From the NCBI RefSeq assembly GCF_020554845.1, contig NZ_JAJCIA010000026.1:1-56295 (forward strand): 56,295 bases of DNA, given 5' to 3'. How positions within the stretch are numbered: position 1 is the first letter of the stretch; every line of letters starts with the position of its first letter. Shown one piece after another: positions 1 to 7,510 of this stretch. The translations under genes were made by a program, and so were the position numbers. Source of the stretch: Blautia faecis. GTDB taxonomy: Bacteria > Bacillota > Clostridia > Lachnospirales > Lachnospiraceae. The notes beneath the pieces were generated by a model. The model was not told the DNA's origin and did no database searches. It was given only the letters and a program-made list of their open reading frames with translations.

Positions 1-710
1 TAGTCATCGGAATCTTCCACGTCTTCCATTGTTATGATCCTAAATTGTGCCTCCAAGTATTCTGCATCAATTTTTTCCATTTCCATTGTTGAGATATTAG
101 TATTCAAATTAAAGCCTGGTTTTGGGGTCCGTTTTCCATCACCACCTTGATTGGAAGGAAGATCGTTGTATCGCATAGTCAAAATCTTGTATGTCTTTTC
201 ATCAAAATCCAGTTTTTTTCCATATGAATTTGTCCATTTTAATCCCTGGAGCATAGCTGCCCGCATAGTGGTTTTCATGTCATAAAATTCTCTCCGGAAT
301 TTCTGTCTGTTTTCATCCTTTTTCGGAAGGCATTCAAAATTATCTATTTTATCCTGAGAAAAAACATACGTAATATTATCAAAGATATGATTCAGCTTAT
401 CGATATTTTTCTCTAAATCATTTACCTCGACATCTGCATAATCCCCCTCACAATAGAGTTTTAGTGCTTCTTGCAGATTCCGTTTCATGCTATAAGGTTT
501 CCTGAAAAACTTAACCATTCCCCATGGTTTTTCATTATTATCCAAAACTCTATTTGTTCGCGATATTGCCTGAATCAGTGCATCATCTTTCAGTTCCCGA
601 TCCAGATATAATATATTTACATACTGCGAATCAAAGCCTGTAAGCAATTGTTTTACTACTATTACGATATCAATACACTTACTGTGATCATTTCCAATAT
701 GTTCATATGG
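1..710 (-). CDS. hsdR: Type I restriction enzyme R subunit (HsdR), C-terminal fragment, both ends incomplete
   Basis: Translation of the reverse strand stays open from about position 710 to the left edge. It contains LLTGFDSQYVNILYLDREL followed by ALIQAISRTNRVL, the last helicase motifs (V and VI) of the HsdR translocase. HsdR is the ATP-driven DNA translocase and nuclease of type I restriction systems. The N-terminal nuclease and Walker A domains are missing because similarity stops abruptly near 700-715, where an unrelated plus-strand ICE gene begins; the C-terminus runs off the window. No hsdS or hsdM is visible. It is either a truncated relic or the product of an assembly joint. Family assignment is firm; functional status is unknown. 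Confidence 0.75.
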
Positions 711-1192
711 CTTTTTATGAACAGGATGGCGGACGTTATACCGTCAAACAGATTGAAAAAACCAGAAAGACACTGCAGACAAGGCTGGAAAAGCTGAATC
801 AGAAAGAAAAAAAAGATCAGGTAGTTACGTTTGAAGAACTGGGAGTAGATCACTTGTATGTAGATGAAGCACACAGCTATAAAAATGCGTTTCTCTATAC
901 AAAAATGAGGAATGTAGCCGGGATTGCACAGAACGAAGCACAGAAGTCGGCAGATATGTTCAATAAATGTCAGTATCTGGATGAGATTACTGGAGGAAAA
1001 GGCATTACTTTTGCCACGGGCACACCAATCAGCAATAGTATGACGGAATTATATGTTATGCAGCGATATCTGCAGAACAGTAAATTACAAAATATGGGAC
1101 TTGGACTGTTTGATTCCTGGGCTTCCACTTTTGGAGAAGTTGTCACGAGCATCGAACTTGCTCCCGAGGGCTATACTTTAATAGGACGATAA
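711..1192 (+). pseudogene. SNF2-type ICE helicase, 5' half-fragment interrupted by insertion
   Basis: The frame encodes the central part of the very large SNF2/DEAD helicase (often fused to an N6-methylase) found in clostridial ICEs. It shows the VDEAH motif II and FATGTPISNSM motif III. Its start is missing: the first possible codon near 707 is not a natural start, and the preceding DNA is an hsdR fragment. After APEG at about 1161-1170 the ICE sequence ends and eight foreign residues lead to a stop at 1190-1192. The same protein resumes with EGTGYRAKSRF at 17181. It is therefore the left part of a gene split by the Tn4451-like element. Probably nonfunctional unless the element excises. Confidence 0.85.
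1163..1170 (+). other. Left attachment junction (attL) of the Tn4451-like element
   Basis: CCCGAGGG marks the last codons shared with the interrupted helicase (proline, glutamate, glycine). The GA at 1166-1167 is the proposed crossover dinucleotide, matching GA at 17181-17182. Confidence 0.6.
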
Positions 1193-1239
1193 AATTAACT
1201 GTCCTAAATTGAAAATACATAAGGAAGGAGGTTAAGAGA

Positions 1240-3360
1240 ATGTCAAGGACTTCAAAGATTACGGCACTCTACGAGAGATTATCAAGAGATGATGACTTGA
1301 ATGGCGAGAGTAACTCCATTACCAATCAGAAAAAATACCTCGAAGATTATGCCCGTAGGAATGGCTTTGAGAATATCCGTCATTTTACTGACGATGGTTT
1401 TTCGGGTGTGAATTTCAATCGTCCCGGTTTTCAGTCTTTGATAAAAGAAGTTGAAGCAGGCAATGTCGGAACATTGATTGTTAAGGATATGAGCCGATTG
1501 GGGAGAAACTATCTGCAAGTCGGATTTTATACGGAAATTCTGTTTCCGCAGAAAGATGTCCGTTTTCTTGCAATCAATAACAGCATTGACAGCAACAATG
1601 CTTCGGATAATGATTTTGCCCCGTTTTTGAATATTATGAACGAATTTTATGCCAAAGACACGAGCAATAAAATCAAGGCTGTATTTGATGCACGAATGAA
1701 AGACGGAAAGCGTTGTAGCGGTTCAATCCCTTATGGGTATAACCGATTGCCGAGCGATAAGCAGACGCTTGTTGTTGACCCTGTGGCTTCTGATGTGGTA
1801 AAGCGTATCTTTCTGCTTGCCAATGAGGGCAAAAGTCCACGAGCCATAGCGGAAATACTAACCGAAGAAAAGGTTTTAATTCCTGCCGCATATGCAAAGG
1901 AATATCACCCCGAACAGTACAACGGGATTAAGTTTGCAGACCCTTATATTTGGGGTATATCTGCCATCAGAACGATTTTAAGCAGACAGGAATATCTTGG
2001 GCATACTGTTTTGAGAAAGTCGGTCAGCACCAATTTCAAACTGCATAAGAGAAAGACTACCGATGAAGATGAGCAGTATGTGTTTTATAATACCCACGAG
2101 CCTATCATATCACAGGAACTTTGGGACAGCGTTCAGAAGCGAAAGAAACGAGTGAACAGAGCTGCGGCAAGAGGTACACATACCAACCGATTAAGCGGTT
2201 ATCTGTATTGTGCCGACTGTGGCAGGAGAATGACTTTGCAAACGCATTACAGCAAGAAAGACGGTTCTGTTCAGTATTCTTACCGTTGCGGCGGGTATGC
2301 AAGCAGGGTTAATTCCTGTACTTCCCATACGATTAGTGCTGATAATGTTGAAGCCTTGATATTATCGGCGGTCAAACGCTTTTCAAAATTCGTTCTGAAT
2401 GACGAAAAAGCCTTTGCTTTGGAACTGCAATCCCTTTGGAAAGACAAGCAAGGAGAAAAGCCGAAGCACAATCAGTTGGAGTTGAAACGCTGTCAGAAAC
2501 GCTATGACGAACTTTCTGCGCTCATTCGTGGCTTGTATGAAAATCTTATATCGGGATTGCTACCCGAAAGACAGTACAAGCAACTGATGAAACAGTATGA
2601 CGATGAACAGGCTGAATTGGAAGCGAAAATGGAAACGATGAAAAAGGAACTTTCCGAAGAAAAAGACAGCACTATGGATATTAGGCATTTTATTTCGCTG
2701 ATACGCAAGTACAAAAATCCTACGGAAGTTTCCGATTTGATGTTTACCGAACTCATTGATAAAATTGTGGTGTATGAAGCTGAGGGTGTAGGGAAAGCAA
2801 GAACGCAAAAGGTTGATATTTACTTCAATTATGTCGGGCAGGTCGATATTGCCTACACCGAGGAAGAACTTGCCGAGATAAAAGAGCAAGAAGAACAGGA
2901 AGAAAAGAAGCGATTGGAGAAACAGCGTCAGCGTGAAAAAGCCTACCGAGAGAAGCGAAAGGCGAAAAAACTTGCTGAAAACGGTGGCGAAATTGTCAAA
3001 ACAAAGGTATGTCCCCATTGTCAGAAAGAGTTTACCCCTACAAGCAATCGACAGGTATTCTGTTCAAAGGATTGCTGCTATCAGGCAAGGCAGGATAAAA
3101 CAAAAGCCGACAGAGAAGAGGAAAAAGGAAATCATTATTATCGTCAGCGTGTATGTGCTGTGTGTGGCAGTACCTACTGGCCTACACACAGCCAGCAGAA
3201 ATTCTGCTCCGAGGAATGTAAAAAGATAAATCACAATAAGAAAACCTTGGAGTTTTACCACAAGAAGCAAAAGGAGAAAACATTATGCAAAGATTTATTA
3301 CAGACGAAAGAACAGGTATCCGATACGAACTCATCGGAGATTACTATTATCCCTGCCTGA
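1240..3360 (+). CDS. tnpX: Large serine recombinase, TnpX family
   Basis: Catalyses excision and integration of the surrounding element. The N-terminal resolvase domain has the nucleophile in ALYERLS (Ser15), then DDGFSGVNFNRPGF and the KDMSRLGRNYL motif. The recombinase domain follows, with a zinc ribbon (CADCGRRM and CGG...SCTSH) near residues 325-365 and a long coiled coil. At 706 residues it has an unusual C-terminal tail with two further Cys-rich fingers (CPHC...CSKDC and CAVC...CSEEC, roughly residues 590-675). The start is set by AGGAGG at 1226-1231, eight bases upstream. It overlaps tnpV by 76 bases. Only 40-odd bases separate it from the element's left end, as usual for end-located recombinases. 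Confidence 0.93.
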   Translation: MSRTSKITALYERLSRDDDLNGESNSITNQKKYLEDYARRNGFENIRHFTDDGFSGVNFNRPGFQSLIKEVEAGNVGTLIVKDMSRLGRNYLQVGFYTEILFPQKDVRFLAINNSIDSNNASDNDFAPFLNIMNEFYAKDTSNKIKAVFDARMKDGKRCSGSIPYGYNRLPSDKQTLVVDPVASDVVKRIFLLANEGKSPRAIAEILTEEKVLIPAAYAKEYHPEQYNGIKFADPYIWGISAIRTILSRQEYLGHTVLRKSVSTNFKLHKRKTTDEDEQYVFYNTHEPIISQELWDSVQKRKKRVNRAAARGTHTNRLSGYLYCADCGRRMTLQTHYSKKDGSVQYSYRCGGYASRVNSCTSHTISADNVEALILSAVKRFSKFVLNDEKAFALELQSLWKDKQGEKPKHNQLELKRCQKRYDELSALIRGLYENLISGLLPERQYKQLMKQYDDEQAELEAKMETMKKELSEEKDSTMDIRHFISLIRKYKNPTEVSDLMFTELIDKIVVYEAEGVGKARTQKVDIYFNYVGQVDIAYTEEELAEIKEQEEQEEKKRLEKQRQREKAYREKRKAKKLAENGGEIVKTKVCPHCQKEFTPTSNRQVFCSKDCCYQARQDKTKADREEEKGNHYYRQRVCAVCGSTYWPTHSQQKFCSEECKKINHNKKTLEFYHKKQKEKTLCKDLLQTKEQVSDTNSSEITIIPA

Positions 3361-3656
3361 CAGTAGAGGAAAGTCCTCCCCTTTCAAAATATGGGCGGTT
3401 GCGGCAACGATATTTGAGGGAACATAATCGTGTGTTATATTTTAATCTGCTGACAAGCGGAAAGTTATATGAACACCTTGCTGAAATTGATACTTCGGCT
3501 TGTAATATGGCTGAATATCTGATAAAGGAAATGGCACGAAAGCAGGGAGCAACGGAGGAACTGAAAGCAACGGATATGATGAGATGGATAGGATTGATGA
3601 ATAACATTCGAGCCTGCGTTGATGAAATTGTATTGAATGATATTGTGTACTCGTAA
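3285..3656 (+). CDS. tnpV: Transposon-encoded protein TnpV
   Basis: A 123-residue protein recognised as the TnpV family, which accompanies tnpX in Tn4451/Tn4453-type elements. The N-terminus RYELIGDYYYPCL and the LSKYGRLRQRYLREHN segment are family hallmarks. Its biochemical role is not established; proximity to the recombinase suggests an accessory role in element maintenance or regulation. It starts inside the 3' end of tnpX, using an AAGGAGA-like ribosome site within tnpX, so the two are probably translationally coupled. It contains no membrane segment. A putative inverted repeat copy lies 64 bases downstream of its stop. Confidence 0.85.
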   Translation: MQRFITDERTGIRYELIGDYYYPCLTVEESPPLSKYGRLRQRYLREHNRVLYFNLLTSGKLYEHLAEIDTSACNMAEYLIKEMARKQGATEELKATDMMRWIGLMNNIRACVDEIVLNDIVYS

Positions 3657-3719
3657 TTTAATACCAGCCGAAGAAGAACTGCTGTCAAGTGATGGCAATT
3701 TTTCTTTTTCGGCAAGTAT

Positions 3720-3746
3720 TCAAGAAGTCATTAAGTCGTGAGTATA
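3720..3746 (+). repeat. 27-bp inverted repeat, left copy
   Basis: The sequence from 3720 to 3746, beginning TCAAGAAGTCATTAAG, is the exact reverse complement of 16871-16897. The pair faces each other around a 13.2 kb segment. It lies just after tnpV; the other copy lies just after the MOBV relaxase gene. Similarity stops abruptly at both edges. Confidence 0.9.
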
Positions 3747-3779
3747 GTCGAAGTGGTAGAAAAATCTATAAAGATATGG

Positions 3780-3785
3780 TATAAT
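3780..3785 (+). promoter_or_regulatory. Extended -10 promoter candidate for the EF-Tu-like gene
   Basis: TATAAT preceded by TGG gives an extended -10 element 47 bases before the ATG at 3833. No good -35 hexamer is visible. Confidence 0.45.
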
Positions 3786-3832
3786 ACTTTTGATTAAAAA
3801 CAATAAATCGGAAGTTATAAAGGAGAAACACT

Positions 3833-4210
3833 ATGGGATTATTTGGTAAAAGCAAAAAAGAGCGAGAAAAAGAGTATATGAACAGATTAGATGTTCCATT
3901 ATGTTTAAAAGAAGACTTTGAATTGATTATTGATGATGTATTTACAATTATGGGGGTTGGAACAGTTGCCACAGGAAACATATCAACAGGAATGTGTAGA
4001 GAAGGAGAAAATGCGTGTGTTTATAAAACAAATGGAGGTGTATTAGAGACTATAATTACTACCATCGATATACATACAAAAGAACGAAAATCAAATGGTT
4101 GTGGATATAAAACAGAACATGTTGGACTTGGGTTAAGAGGAGTTTCTAAGGAACAATTAGAAAAAGGAGATAGAGTGATTGTAAAGAATGCCAATATGTA
4201 TGGAATGTAA
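3833..4210 (+). CDS. Orphan EF-Tu domain II-like small protein
   Basis: A 125-residue protein with a charged N-terminus (GLFGKSKKEREKEYMNR) followed by a segment resembling the beta-barrel domain II of translational GTPases. DVFTIMGVGTVATGNISTG corresponds to the VFxIxGRGTVVTGRVExG strand pair of EF-Tu, and GLGLRGVSKEQLEKGDRVI to VGLLLRGIKREDIERGQVL. No GTPase domain (no P-loop, no NKxD) and no domain III are present. In EF-Tu, domain II contacts aminoacyl-tRNA and the ribosome; what a free copy does is unknown. The start is supported by AAAGGAGA upstream. It sits as cargo between tnpV and the nested integrase element. Fold assignment is by pattern recognition. Confidence 0.7.
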   Translation: MGLFGKSKKEREKEYMNRLDVPLCLKEDFELIIDDVFTIMGVGTVATGNISTGMCREGENACVYKTNGGVLETIITTIDIHTKERKSNGCGYKTEHVGLGLRGVSKEQLEKGDRVIVKNANMYGM

Positions 4211-4257
4211 TTACAAATTCCAGTTTGCCGAAATATATTTCTAACTTTCCCTATTTT

Positions 4258-4275
4258 ACAGGCTTTCCAGCCTGT
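4258..4275 (+). terminator. Small hairpin after the EF-Tu-like gene
   Basis: ACAGGCT-TTCC-AGCCTGT forms a perfect 7-bp stem, but no strong T-run follows. It is a weak terminator candidate or part of the nested element's end. Confidence 0.35.
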
Positions 4276-4297
4276 GCATTAGCGAAACGATATGTAT

Positions 4298-4348
4298 TTT
4301 CCCTTATTTTTGCCCTTATGAGATAATCGTAAGGGAAATAAGGGAAAG
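4298..4348 (+). repeat. Integrase arm-type repeats, left end
   Basis: TTTCCCTTATTTTTGCCCTTA (4298-4318) and TAAGGGAAATAAGGGAAAG (4330-4348) are inverted to each other and contain repeated AAGGGAAA/AAGGGCAA units. Equivalent units occur at 13242-13323. In Tn916, such DR2-type repeats near each end bind the integrase N-terminal domain. The same dyad could also act as a terminator after int. Confidence 0.55.
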
Positions 4349-4354
4349 TTTTAT

Positions 4355-5650
4355 TTAGTCATTGCCTGCCACTTTATCAAGTAACCTTGCAGATTCCCGC
4401 TTGGCTTTTCTTGTAGAGTGTGCATAGACATTCATGGTGGTACTGACATCTGAGTGCCCTAACAGTTCCTGCACATCCTTTGGTGCTGCTCCATTTGCCA
4501 GAAGGTTGCTTGTGTAGGTGTGTCGCAACTGGTGAAAATGAAATCCTTCAAATCCATCCAGTTTCTGAGCAATCTTCCTGCAAACAATTCCTAACGTGCT
4601 TGGCAGTTCCAAACTTCCATCCGGTCTTAAGCAGACAAAGGATATTTCCTTATAATCTTCTGGAACATTCTCTGTTCCGTCCAGATGATAGAACTCATAG
4701 TAAACTCTGTTTTTGTCTTTTACTTCTCTGTAGTAGTTTTTATGGTAAAGTTCTCCGTACTGCATTCGGTTTTTAAGTTGTTCCTTTCGGGCATTGCGAA
4801 GAATCTCTGCCAGTGTATCTCCAAAATCAACAATCCTTACCTTTTTTCGTTTGGTTGGTCCGATGATATTCTTGTGCCTTGAACCATCATATCGGATACT
4901 GCGTCTGATTGTAAGGCACTGTTCTTCAAGATTCACGTCCTGCCATGCCAGACCACAGGCTTCACCGATACGAAGTCCTGCATAATAAGCTATCTGGATT
5001 GGAAGTATTGCCGGTGGATTGTAATTCTGTAGAAATTCAATCAGTCTTTCATAATCCTCTCGTGGAATTGGCTGTATATCGCCATCCATGTCATCATCGG
5101 AAAACAGGTCAACCTCATCCGTCTGGTATTTCAGCTTAATATACTGCATCGGATTGAAAGTGATATATTGCTTTGGTGATACTGCAAATCGGAATGACTG
5201 CTGTAATACTGCCGAGAAAGAACGAATGTAATCTTTGCTATAACCTTTTCTTTCTGAACCATCTGGATAAGTGCCACCAAAGGAAAGCAGATTGAAGAAG
5301 GCTTGTAAATGCTCAGATGTTACATTTTTCAACTTTCTCTCTGAAATTGGATGCTTCTTGATGTTGGTAATGGCACCGAGGTAATTCTGGACTGTCCCAT
5401 TACTGAGCGTACCGGTCTTTAATTCTTCCTCTGCCCATATATCAAGTAATTCTCCAATTGTAATATTTTCCGACTTTGCAATGAATTTCTTGCTTTCGTA
5501 ATCGTCCATTGCCTGACGGAGCAGTTTTTCCGTTTCACTTTTACTTTCTGTTCCAGCGTATTCTTTCTGAACCAGATTGCCGCTTGCATCTTCTACATAG
5601 AAGCGGTAGTACCATTTCTTTCCTTTTTTTCTTACAGATCCTTTTGCCAT
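4355..5650 (-). CDS. int: Tyrosine integrase, Tn916 Int type
   Basis: A 431-residue phage-type integrase that excises and integrates the nested element. The N-terminus (GSVRKKGKKWYYRFYV) is the arm-binding three-stranded domain, and a SAM-like core-binding region follows. The catalytic residues are visible: Arg in GLRIGEACGLAW, His-x-x-Arg in FHQLRHTYTSNLL, the LLGHSDVSTTMNVY box with the tyrosine in VYAHST near the C-terminus. I chose the ATG at 5648-5650 over the longer frame (to 5680) because the family begins MAKGS and an AGGAG lies about ten bases upstream. It sits at the element's left edge and reads towards it. Confidence 0.93.
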   Translation of the reverse strand: MAKGSVRKKGKKWYYRFYVEDASGNLVQKEYAGTESKSETEKLLRQAMDDYESKKFIAKSENITIGELLDIWAEEELKTGTLSNGTVQNYLGAITNIKKHPISERKLKNVTSEHLQAFFNLLSFGGTYPDGSERKGYSKDYIRSFSAVLQQSFRFAVSPKQYITFNPMQYIKLKYQTDEVDLFSDDDMDGDIQPIPREDYERLIEFLQNYNPPAILPIQIAYYAGLRIGEACGLAWQDVNLEEQCLTIRRSIRYDGSRHKNIIGPTKRKKVRIVDFGDTLAEILRNARKEQLKNRMQYGELYHKNYYREVKDKNRVYYEFYHLDGTENVPEDYKEISFVCLRPDGSLELPSTLGIVCRKIAQKLDGFEGFHFHQLRHTYTSNLLANGAAPKDVQELLGHSDVSTTMNVYAHSTRKAKRESARLLDKVAGND

Positions 5651-5736
5651 AATCGTGTGTCTCCTTTCGATATCAGACAATCGGAACTGATGAAATGCTT
5701 CTTGCGTGTAAGTATATCATAACTCCGGTTGTCGTT

Positions 5737-6366
5737 CTATACCGAATCGGAATCCTCATACAAAACTTCTGATAAAAGATTTTCAAGCCTTTGTTCTGCC
5801 ATTTCCGGTTTCTTGGAATAAAGCCTTACGATATCTGCCATGTCGTTAAAGGCATTAACAGTGTGGGTGATCTCCCGGAGAAACATAATCTCGTTATATT
5901 CATCATTCGATTCAAACCCCATTACTTTTGCAATATCAGCTTCATTCGTGTTGCCCTTGTAATTCTTGCAGGCAAACTGGAATGATTCCAGAAACAGGTT
6001 ATATTGCTTTAACATCAACAGCAGTAAATCTTTGGAAAAAGCATCTTCCTTTTTACTAAGGTCGAGAGGTAACTGTTTGAGAATATCGCCCATTGCATCA
6101 CGAATCTGTAATTCTTTCTTATCCGTAATATCGGTTTCGTATTCATCGGTTTCCCCTCTGAGCCATTCAATAGATACATGAAGTGCTTCCGAAAGACCTT
6201 CCAGCACCATCTTTTTGGTATTGTCAATCGAACCATTCTCATAACGCAGGATTGTGGAAGCTGTAACTCCCATCTTCTCTGCAACATAAGGCTGTGTCAG
6301 ATTTAATTCCAGACGACGCTGTTTTGCCCTGCTGCCTATCAGCTTGCGTAGTTCTTTATCTTTCAT
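5737..6366 (-). CDS. XRE-family repressor with C-terminal helical domain
   Basis: A 209-residue regulator with an N-terminal HTH (RRLELNLTQPYVAEKMGV...STILRYENG, residues ~18-48) and a ~130-residue all-helical C-terminal region of no recognised family. It is divergent from xis. Two palindromes ATTGCA-N3-TGCAAT (6419-6433 and 6508-6522) lie in the shared intergenic region and are its probable operators. It presumably controls integration and excision functions of the nested element and its own transcription. A good GGAGG lies upstream of the ATG at 6364-6366. There is no LexA-type peptidase signature. Confidence 0.85.
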   Translation of the reverse strand: MKDKELRKLIGSRAKQRRLELNLTQPYVAEKMGVTASTILRYENGSIDNTKKMVLEGLSEALHVSIEWLRGETDEYETDITDKKELQIRDAMGDILKQLPLDLSKKEDAFSKDLLLLMLKQYNLFLESFQFACKNYKGNTNEADIAKVMGFESNDEYNEIMFLREITHTVNAFNDMADIVRLYSKKPEMAEQRLENLLSEVLYEDSDSV

Positions 6367-6418
6367 GCTGATTGCCTCCTTTTTCGGTATGTATGAATTA
6401 TAGCATGTACCTCACATA

Positions 6419-6433
6419 ATTGCAATATGCAAT
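6419..6433 (+). promoter_or_regulatory. Operator palindrome O1
   Basis: ATTGCAATATGCAAT is an inverted repeat ATTGCA-N3-TGCAAT, 53 bases upstream of the XRE start and near its promoter region. It is matched by O2 at 6508. Confidence 0.65.
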
Positions 6434-6463
6434 ATAATAATTATTTTTAAAATTTCATAACGC

Positions 6464-6492
6464 TTGACAACACAATATAAAACCGCTATACT
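6464..6492 (+). promoter_or_regulatory. Sigma-A promoter for xis
   Basis: TTGACA (6464-6469) and TATACT (6487-6492) are separated by 17 bases. Operator O2 lies just downstream, where a bound repressor would block transcription. Confidence 0.8.
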
Positions 6493-6507
6493 AACAGCAC
6501 AACAAAA

Positions 6508-6522
6508 ATTGCATAATGCAAT
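6508..6522 (+). promoter_or_regulatory. Operator palindrome O2
   Basis: ATTGCATAATGCAAT sits between the xis promoter and its ribosome site (AAGGAGG, 6527-6533), at about the transcription start. It has the same half-sites as O1. Confidence 0.7.
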
Positions 6523-6540
6523 TTATAAGGAGGTGACAAG

Positions 6541-6771
6541 ATGACGGAAAGAAAGATTGCATTATCCATCGAGGAAGCAGCCGACTATACAGGAATTGGC
6601 AGAAACACTTTGAGAAAGCTGGTTGAATGGAAGAAGCTTCCGGTATTAAAGGTCGGAAGAAAAGTCCTTATTAAAACTGACATTCTGGAAAAGTTCATGG
6701 AAGCCAACGAGGGGCGTGATCTGAGGGATAAAGGAAATGTAAAAGCTGTCACAAGAAATGTGGCAACTTAA
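6541..6771 (+). CDS. xis: Excisionase / MerR-like HTH DNA-binding protein
   Basis: A 76-residue protein with the winged-helix pattern of excisionases: LSIEEAADYTGIGRNTLRKL followed by LPVLKVGRKVLIKTDILEKF. It bends DNA at the element ends to direct the integrase to excision. It has a strong AAGGAGG eight bases before ATG, a consensus promoter and a repressor operator upstream. It lies next to int and its repressor, as in Tn916-like modules. A 16-residue tail after the wing is not part of the family core. Confidence 0.9.
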   Translation: MTERKIALSIEEAADYTGIGRNTLRKLVEWKKLPVLKVGRKVLIKTDILEKFMEANEGRDLRDKGNVKAVTRNVAT

Positions 6772-6774
6772 AAA

Positions 6775-6796
6775 GGCGGCTTCCTAAGAAACCGCC
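6775..6796 (+). terminator. Hairpin after xis
   Basis: GGCGGcTT and AAaCCGCC form a GC-rich stem directly after the xis stop, without a long T-run. It may attenuate read-through into the mobilization genes. Confidence 0.5.
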
Positions 6797-6915
6797 AAAG
6801 GTTCTATCAGACCGAAGCCATGATATACCTACACGCAAGAGGATTATACCATGTGCTTCTCCTGATATGCAACCGGGAACTGTTGTTTATCGGAAAAAGA
6901 AAGGATGAAGACGAT

Positions 6916-7230
6916 ATGGCGAAATCAACAAAGACTTATGAAGAAAGAATACGTGCATTAGAGAAAAAGGAACAGGAAAGCATTGAAGCTACAAAAAAGC
7001 TCATTGCACAGCGGAAGGAACTGGAAAAGCGAAAGAAAGCAGAGGAAAGTAAAAAACGAACCCACAGGCTCTGTCAGATTGGTGGCGCAGTGGAATCGGT
7101 TCTTGGCTGTCCGATTGAGGAGGAAGATTTACCAAAGTTGATAGGCTTCTTAAAAAGGCAGGAAACAAACGGAAAGTTTTTCTCAAAGGCGATGCAGAAA
7201 GAGCCACTTACAGATATGGAGGAAGTGTAA
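6916..7230 (+). CDS. DUF3847 family mobilization accessory protein
   Basis: A 104-residue protein. The N-terminal half is a charged coiled coil (EERIRALEKKEQESIEATKK), followed by RTHRLCQIGGAVESVLGCPI, the DUF3847 hallmark. DUF3847 genes regularly precede MobA/MobL relaxases in Bacillota elements; position suggests a relaxosome or nicking accessory role, unproven. I used the ATG at 6916 rather than the open frame from 6820 because the upstream residues do not resemble the family and an AAGGATG motif precedes 6916. The oriT-like region begins right after its stop. Confidence 0.8.
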   Translation: MAKSTKTYEERIRALEKKEQESIEATKKLIAQRKELEKRKKAEESKKRTHRLCQIGGAVESVLGCPIEEEDLPKLIGFLKRQETNGKFFSKAMQKEPLTDMEEV

Positions 7231-7239
7231 TGGCGGAGG

Positions 7240-7505
7240 GAGTGGTTTTTCCATTCCCTTCATTGCCTTTGAATGAAGGGCGCACTTATGGACAACCAGA
7301 GGTCGTCCTTATAAGTTTGCCACAAGTGGCAACCGGTCTGCGCTTACGCTTGCCGGGCTCGTTCCGTCGGCGGGGCTTTCAGCCAGACCTGCTCATGCCG
7401 CAGGGGGCACTCTTGCGCAGAGGGCGTTCCGACAGCTTCACTTCTGCCAAACCAGAAGAAGATGCTGTCGGAAATCAATGCCGGATACGGCAGAAAGGGG
7501 GAATT
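7240..7505 (+). other. oriT: oriT region of the MOBQ element
   Basis: On the minus strand, TAAGTGCGCCCT (7288-7277) equals the nic core of RSF1010/pIP501-type MOBQ oriTs, cut between TAAGTGCG and CCCT. It is preceded on that strand by the inverted repeat ACTTATAAGGAC...GTCCATAAGT (about 7317-7284), the usual hairpin 5' of nic. The palindrome TTGCCACAAGTGGCAA (7316-7331) follows. The region is intergenic, immediately upstream of the matching relaxase gene. Confidence 0.8.
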
Positions 7506-7510
7506 ATATC

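Noticed and set aside
4210..4297. A definite att core for the nested integrase element
   Set aside because: Only a short imperfect match (AATTC-AGTTTGC) to the right end was found, too weak to call.
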